DNA of 17,613 nucleotides from HGM04593 sp045588345 (lineage in GTDB: Bacteria > Bacteroidota > Bacteroidia > Bacteroidales > Bacteroidaceae), in assembly GCA_045588345.1 (NCBI GenBank), contig JAZNDZ010000117.1, forward strand, positions 1 to 17,613, written 5' to 3'. Each line of letters opens with the position of its first letter. Positions within the stretch are counted from its first letter, which is position 1. The position numbers and the translations under genes are program-made. Positions 14,165 to 17,613 of the stretch are shown here, in pieces. The notes below the pieces were generated by a model. The model had not been told where the DNA came from. It saw nothing but the letters and a program-made list of their open reading frames with translations, and searched no databases.

Positions 14165-14734
14165 TTATTTCATTATTTTGGAAATGTTATCAACTATTTC
14201 CTCCTTGCTCATCATTCCCACGGCTTTTAATGGCGCACCCTCGACTGGTACAAAGAATAGTGTAGGGATGGACGCAATGCCGTATGCTTGGGCAATCTCA
14301 GGGCAATTGTCTACATTTACCTTGTATACGTTCACTTTGCCGGCATACTCCTTAGCAATCTCTTCAAGCGCGGGAGCAATTCTCTTGCAGGGACCGCACC
14401 AGTCTGCGTAAAAATCTATTACAGCCGGTCTGTCGCCCAAATATTTCCATTCGGGGTTCTTGTAATCGGCAATATGGCTAAGGAATATCGCATTGTCTAC
14501 CTGAATGCAACCGATGTTGGTATCAACTTTCGGTTCATTCTTCGTAGTGCAATTCTCGCATGTACCGGCACCGCTCTCGCATTCTCCGGTGCAATCCTCG
14601 TGACTGCCGTCGCAGTTACCATGCTGGTGTGTACACTCGGTGTGGTTGCCTTCGCACTCTGTTGTCTTCTCCTTGTTGCCGCCGCAAGATAGCATTACTG
14701 CAGCGCAAAGCATTGCAAAGAAAATCTTTTTCAT
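14165..14734 (-). CDS. Thioredoxin-fold lipoprotein with Cys/His-rich linker
   Basis: This 189-residue exported thioredoxin is probably lipid-anchored: a short hydrophobic signal ends in the lipobox MLSC, with Cys17 the predicted lipidated residue. The thioredoxin domain (about 74-189) has the redox motif WCGPC (Cys113, Cys116) and the cis-proline Pro157 in SIPT, so it is a competent dithiol-disulfide protein facing the periplasm or cell surface. Between anchor and domain lies an unusual linker (about 26-65) with cysteines at 27, 34, 41 and 48, exactly seven apart, histidines four residues after the first three of them, and further cysteines at 52, 59 and 62. It looks like a metal-binding or sulfhydryl-rich repeat. 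Its partner is unknown. It has its own terminator and promoter and is divergent from a TlpA-type gene. Confidence 0.88.
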   Translation of the reverse strand: MKKIFFAMLCAAVMLSCGGNKEKTTECEGNHTECTHQHGNCDGSHEDCTGECESGAGTCENCTTKNEPKVDTNIGCIQVDNAIFLSHIADYKNPEWKYLGDRPAVIDFYADWCGPCKRIAPALEEIAKEYAGKVNVYKVNVDNCPEIAQAYGIASIPTLFFVPVEGAPLKAVGMMSKEEIVDNISKIMK

Positions 14735-14766
14735 GTCAGTTGGTTTGTTTTGGTTTTCTATATCTG

Positions 14767-14798
14767 CAAATATATCTATTTTTTCATATACAATGCAA
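14767..14798 (-). promoter_or_regulatory. Predicted promoter of the lipoprotein thioredoxin gene
   Basis: On the minus strand TATATTTG (14767-14774) fits the TAnnTTTG -7 element, 32 nt upstream of the ATG. TTG triplets lie 16 and 21 nt further upstream, bracketing the ideal 19-nt distance, so the -33 box is imperfect. Confidence 0.55.
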
Positions 14799-14851
14799 CA
14801 AGGGGTACGGAATTTAATATTTTAATATTTTCTTATCTTTTGTTAAGTAAT

Positions 14852-14882
14852 TTTGAATATAGGGGGGTATATGTTAACTTTG
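14852..14882 (+). promoter_or_regulatory. Strong Bacteroidetes-type promoter of the TlpA-like gene
   Basis: TTTG (14852-14855) and TAACTTTG (14875-14882) match the -33 and -7 elements with exactly 19 nt between them. The implied leader is very short, about 15 nt, ending at the ATG at 14904, with no Shine-Dalgarno site. Confidence 0.8.
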
Positions 14883-14903
14883 CAACACAAACAATTGTAA
14901 GTT

Positions 14904-16244
14904 ATGAAAAAAATATTTTTACTATTTATAGTTTTCTTCTTTTCTGTGTCGGCAATACTGGCACAGCGCGCTCGTTTTGAACTGTCGATAGAACCTGCTG
15001 TTGAAGGTGCCAAGGTCTATCTGCTTCCTTTAACGGTAGATGGCACGGAGAGGGCAATGCAGTTGCGTGAAAAAGAGGGCAAGTTCGTGGGCAGTGTTCC
15101 TGTTTCGGAAAAGGGGCTTTACAATGTTGTGGTAGTGTGTGGTAACAGGCAATTGATATCTACTGTACATGTTGTCCTTGATGAGAACAATATGGCGCAG
15201 ATGCTCCTTTATGCTAAGGATTATTCTCTTAGGCTTGAGAATACTCCCGAGAATGTTGCCCTTTCGTCTTTGAACGTCGATATGAATACCCTTGACCGTG
15301 CTCTGTGGACACAGCCCGGTATGAGTAGCGACAGTCTTAGGCTGCTTGTCGAAGGGTACGGGAAGGCTGCTGAAGCCCGCTTGGATGGTCTTGCCCTGGC
15401 AGAACCTGTTGTCAATTATATTAAGGTGTGGGCCTTCACACGTGCCTATAATGCTTATTCGTCAATCCCGCGCGCTCAGAACATTGAGGCTTCAACTGTC
15501 GGTTTTGACGCATCCGATGTGCTGCCCGATATGGCAAGCGCGCTCGACAATGAATATGCGCCGCTGTTCCCCGTAGCCTGCCAGATGATTGCAAGTACAA
15601 TTCCTGCCGACGGAGGGCTGCTTGGGCGCCTGGAGTTGCTGAATTCCAAATACAGCAATGAGGTTGTCCGCGCAAAGGTCGCATCCATGCTGCTTGCGGT
15701 TTTCCTGTCGGAACATGACTATGCTGCTGATTTTGAAGGCGGTATGCAGCAACTGAAGCAGGCTGTTGAGAAGTATGGTCTTCCCGAAAGATATGTCGAG
15801 GAGTATGCGAAACGCAAGGCAACGATTGTGGGCTCTCCATTCCCTGCCGATGTGGTTCTTGAGGATGCCGACGGAAATATTGTCGACTTTTCGACGTTTA
15901 AGGGAAAATATGTCTACATAGACCTTTGGGCAAGTTGGTGCGGTCCGTGCTGCAAGGAGGTACCTCACCTGCAAGCACTGGAAAAAGAACTGCAGAATGA
16001 GAATGTAGTCTTCCTTTCAATTTCTACCGATACCGACAAAGAGGCATGGAAAAAGAAAATGGCCGATTTGGGCATGCATGGCAACCAGTTGCACGATAGG
16101 GATAATACTCTATGCAATGCATTGAATGTAAAGGGAATTCCTTTCTTTCTTGTATATGACAAGGAAGGCCGCCTGCATACATATAAGGCTATGCGCCCAA
16201 GCCAGGGCGATGTGCTCAAAGGATTCCTTGAGAACCTCAAGTAA
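14904..16244 (+). CDS. TlpA-family thiol-disulfide oxidoreductase, exported
   Basis: This 446-residue protein has a signal peptide (MKKIFLLFIVFFF..., cleavage about residue 20 before QRARFE). A region of about 290 residues follows, with a beta-rich start resembling the N-terminal domains of Bacteroidetes TlpA-like proteins and then a mainly helical part without a recognised motif. The C-terminal thioredoxin domain (about 309-446) has WASWCGPC with Cys346 and Cys349, an additional adjacent Cys350, and a cis-proline in KGIPFF. Family knowledge supports a periplasmic reductase role, for example in cytochrome c maturation, stress or a metabolic pathway, but the target is not evident here. It has a near-consensus promoter and a terminator of its own, so it is probably monocistronic. 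The codon style looks more G/T-rich at third positions than in the lon cluster. Confidence 0.9.
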   Translation: MKKIFLLFIVFFFSVSAILAQRARFELSIEPAVEGAKVYLLPLTVDGTERAMQLREKEGKFVGSVPVSEKGLYNVVVVCGNRQLISTVHVVLDENNMAQMLLYAKDYSLRLENTPENVALSSLNVDMNTLDRALWTQPGMSSDSLRLLVEGYGKAAEARLDGLALAEPVVNYIKVWAFTRAYNAYSSIPRAQNIEASTVGFDASDVLPDMASALDNEYAPLFPVACQMIASTIPADGGLLGRLELLNSKYSNEVVRAKVASMLLAVFLSEHDYAADFEGGMQQLKQAVEKYGLPERYVEEYAKRKATIVGSPFPADVVLEDADGNIVDFSTFKGKYVYIDLWASWCGPCCKEVPHLQALEKELQNENVVFLSISTDTDKEAWKKKMADLGMHGNQLHDRDNTLCNALNVKGIPFFLVYDKEGRLHTYKAMRPSQGDVLKGFLENLK

Positions 16245-16267
16245 ACAAGGGTGTCTGTTATTTGTTA

Positions 16268-16307
16268 AATTGCCGATTGATTGCCTAATTAATCGGCAAT
16301 TTTCTTT
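16268..16307 (+). terminator. Intrinsic terminator after the TlpA-like gene
   Basis: AATTGCCGATT (16268-16278) pairs perfectly with AATCGGCAATT (16291-16301) across a 12-nt loop and runs into TTCTTT. It lies 23 nt past the stop codon and separates this gene from the next. Confidence 0.85.
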
Positions 16308-16335
16308 ACAGTTACCGATAAATATTATATTTTTG
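16305..16335 (+). promoter_or_regulatory. Predicted promoter of the right-edge secreted protein
   Basis: TATTTTTG (16328-16335) fits the TAnnTTTG -7 element, and TTTA (16305-16308) sits at the ideal 19-nt distance with three of four -33 bases. The start codon at 16376 is 40 nt downstream of the -7 element. Confidence 0.6.
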
Positions 16336-16375
16336 CGCCTTGAATTTTGAAGTGAGTATCAATTTATTATTAAAA

Positions 16376-17613
16376 ATGAATTTTATGAAGAAAAACTACT
16401 TTATGTTATTTTGCCTTGTGCTTTTTATGGCAATAAATGCCACAGCACAGGTAAGTTCTGTAGCGGACCTTTTCGGTAAGTACAAGTTTACAGCTACTGT
16501 GGAGTATACAAAGGCCGGAGAAACTTACAAGAACCAGCTTCCCTCAGAGTCGGATGTTACAATTTCCGAAGATGCAAATTACATAGCCAAGATTGTCGGT
16601 TTCGCCGGTTCCCAGACCCAACAGAACATCAATGCAATCAGCACAGAAAAAGAGATGCTGAAGGTCACTAACCCGAATAATCCGCAATTGTGGAATGGTC
16701 TTTATCTCGCGAATATAAACGGTGACAACCCTTATGGTTACTTCAATGACGCTACAGGCGAATGGGAGGTTGAGAGCTATGGCCCTGTTTATTACTCTTA
16801 TAACCCCGAGACAAAGGAGATTACTGTTCCCGACTTCACTGTGGTTACCATTTCAGATTTTCAGTCACCCAAGGCTACTGTCATCGCAAAGTACACAAGT
16901 GTGAAGATGACTCTTGTTGAGGCTGAGACAATTGAGGTTGCCGATATCAGCGGCGACTGGAACTTTGCAGCCGGTAGCGGTGCATACGATACAATGGAGG
17001 GCTCTGTAATTCCAACTGATTTCTCAATAGCACTTACAAAGAGCGGTGACGACAACCTCGCATATACGGCAACAATTGCCATCGAAGGTTACAACAATAT
17101 TGAGCTTCCTGCTACATTTGACGGCAATACCTTGGCGCTTGCTTATGATGATACATACCTCGATGAGGCTAAAGGTATCCGTTTCGCTCCTATGTATGGT
17201 CCTGCAAAGAAAGGAACAATCGAGTTTAAGAGCCAATCAGAGAGTGCATTTACTCTCTACAACGGTTTCTCATTCGCAAGCGACAAGATGGGTAAGACCA
17301 AGGATGAAACTGCCGATTCTTTGTATGTTAACGGTGAGTATCACCAGTGGTATATCGCAGGTACTCTCAAGAGTGCAGATGGCGGTTCGCAGGCATTTAC
17401 CTGGGACGGTATATGGAATGTAAAGGTAGGTGACCCTGCTACAGATATCATTAAGGCCGGTGCCGAGGATATCTCTTCATGGCCAGCGGAATTCCCGATG
17501 CATATTACATATTACGAGGCTATCGGTATGTACTATGTTGACCAGCTTTTTGGCTATGACCTGTATGGCGTGAACCAGGGAGGCCTGAAGCTTACTCCTA
17601 ATGCCGACGGAAC
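16376..17613 (+). CDS. Secreted protein of unknown function (3' end beyond the window)
   Basis: An open frame of 412 complete codons runs without a stop to the window edge. The N terminus (MNFMKKNYFMLFCLVLFMAINATAQ, written here as two stretches: MNFMKKNYF and MLFCLVLFMAINATAQ) is a signal peptide. The second ATG at 16385 is an equally good start and gives a more standard MKK beginning; I kept 16376 for its AT-rich leader. The mature part looks beta-rich and holds two related segments, each opening with a [VAD]-[LI]-x-G-[KD]-[YW]-x-F-x-A pattern: LFGKYKFTA near residue 31 and ISGDWNFAA near residue 180. Each is followed by polar strands and an internal small-strand repeat. I do not recognise the family, and a lipocalin-like or jelly-roll fold would be a guess. 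Its own promoter and the upstream terminator suggest a separate transcription unit. Confidence 0.85.
   Translation, partial: MNFMKKNYFMLFCLVLFMAINATAQVSSVADLFGKYKFTATVEYTKAGETYKNQLPSESDVTISEDANYIAKIVGFAGSQTQQNINAISTEKEMLKVTNPNNPQLWNGLYLANINGDNPYGYFNDATGEWEVESYGPVYYSYNPETKEITVPDFTVVTISDFQSPKATVIAKYTSVKMTLVEAETIEVADISGDWNFAAGSGAYDTMEGSVIPTDFSIALTKSGDDNLAYTATIAIEGYNNIELPATFDGNTLALAYDDTYLDEAKGIRFAPMYGPAKKGTIEFKSQSESAFTLYNGFSFASDKMGKTKDETADSLYVNGEYHQWYIAGTLKSADGGSQAFTWDGIWNVKVGDPATDIIKAGAEDISSWPAEFPMHITYYEAIGMYYVDQLFGYDLYGVNQGGLKLTPNADG

Overview
The window reads as chromosome of a Bacteroidales bacterium (Bacteroides/Prevotella-like; genus not resolvable by eye). The evidence is consistent: Bacteroidetes-type promoters (a TAnnTTTG -7 element, in one case with TTTG exactly 19 nt upstream) instead of classical sigma-70 boxes, AT-rich leaders without Shine-Dalgarno sites, a BspA-like leucine-rich-repeat surface protein with a C-terminal tail of the kind seen on secreted Bacteroidetes proteins, a secreted DPP IV peptidase, and TlpA-type and lipoprotein thioredoxins.

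Layout. 1-177: the right part of a dispersed structured repeat, cut by the window edge. 190-900 (+): tRNA1(Val) A37 N6-methyltransferase. 1055-2011 (-): YegS/DagK-like lipid kinase, convergent with it. 2012-2362: a 351-nt divergent promoter region. 2363-13388 (+): a compact run of seven genes (Lon protease, tRNA-guanine transglycosylase, LptF/LptG-family permease, DEAD-box RNA helicase, gamma-carbonic-anhydrase-like hexapeptide protein, DPP IV, BspA-like LRR protein) with gaps of 1 to 50 nt and no internal terminator that I can see. 13389-14164: 776 nt without a credible gene, holding a long perfect palindrome, a 33-nt-period repeat, several nested inverted repeats and a second copy of the left-edge repeat. 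14165-14734 (-) and 14904-16244 (+): a divergent pair of exported thioredoxin-fold proteins with back-to-back promoters. 16376-17613 (+): a secreted protein of unknown function, cut by the right edge.

How the genes fit together. The long run is mostly housekeeping: protein quality control (Lon), tRNA modification (Tgt), lipopolysaccharide export (LptF/G), RNA remodelling (helicase), a probable carbonic anhydrase relative and periplasmic peptide breakdown (DPP IV), with a surface LRR protein at the end. The right side serves the envelope: two thioredoxin-fold proteins for thiol chemistry outside the cytoplasm and two secreted proteins of unclear role.

Most worth a second look: (i) the dispersed repeat, whose two copies keep a hairpin at the same place with different stem sequences, next to a conserved 93-nt block; (ii) the nested pairing in 13677-13797; (iii) a Tgt that lacks all three zinc-binding cysteines but keeps its catalytic residues and the zinc histidine; (iv) a Cys/His heptad linker in the lipoprotein thioredoxin.
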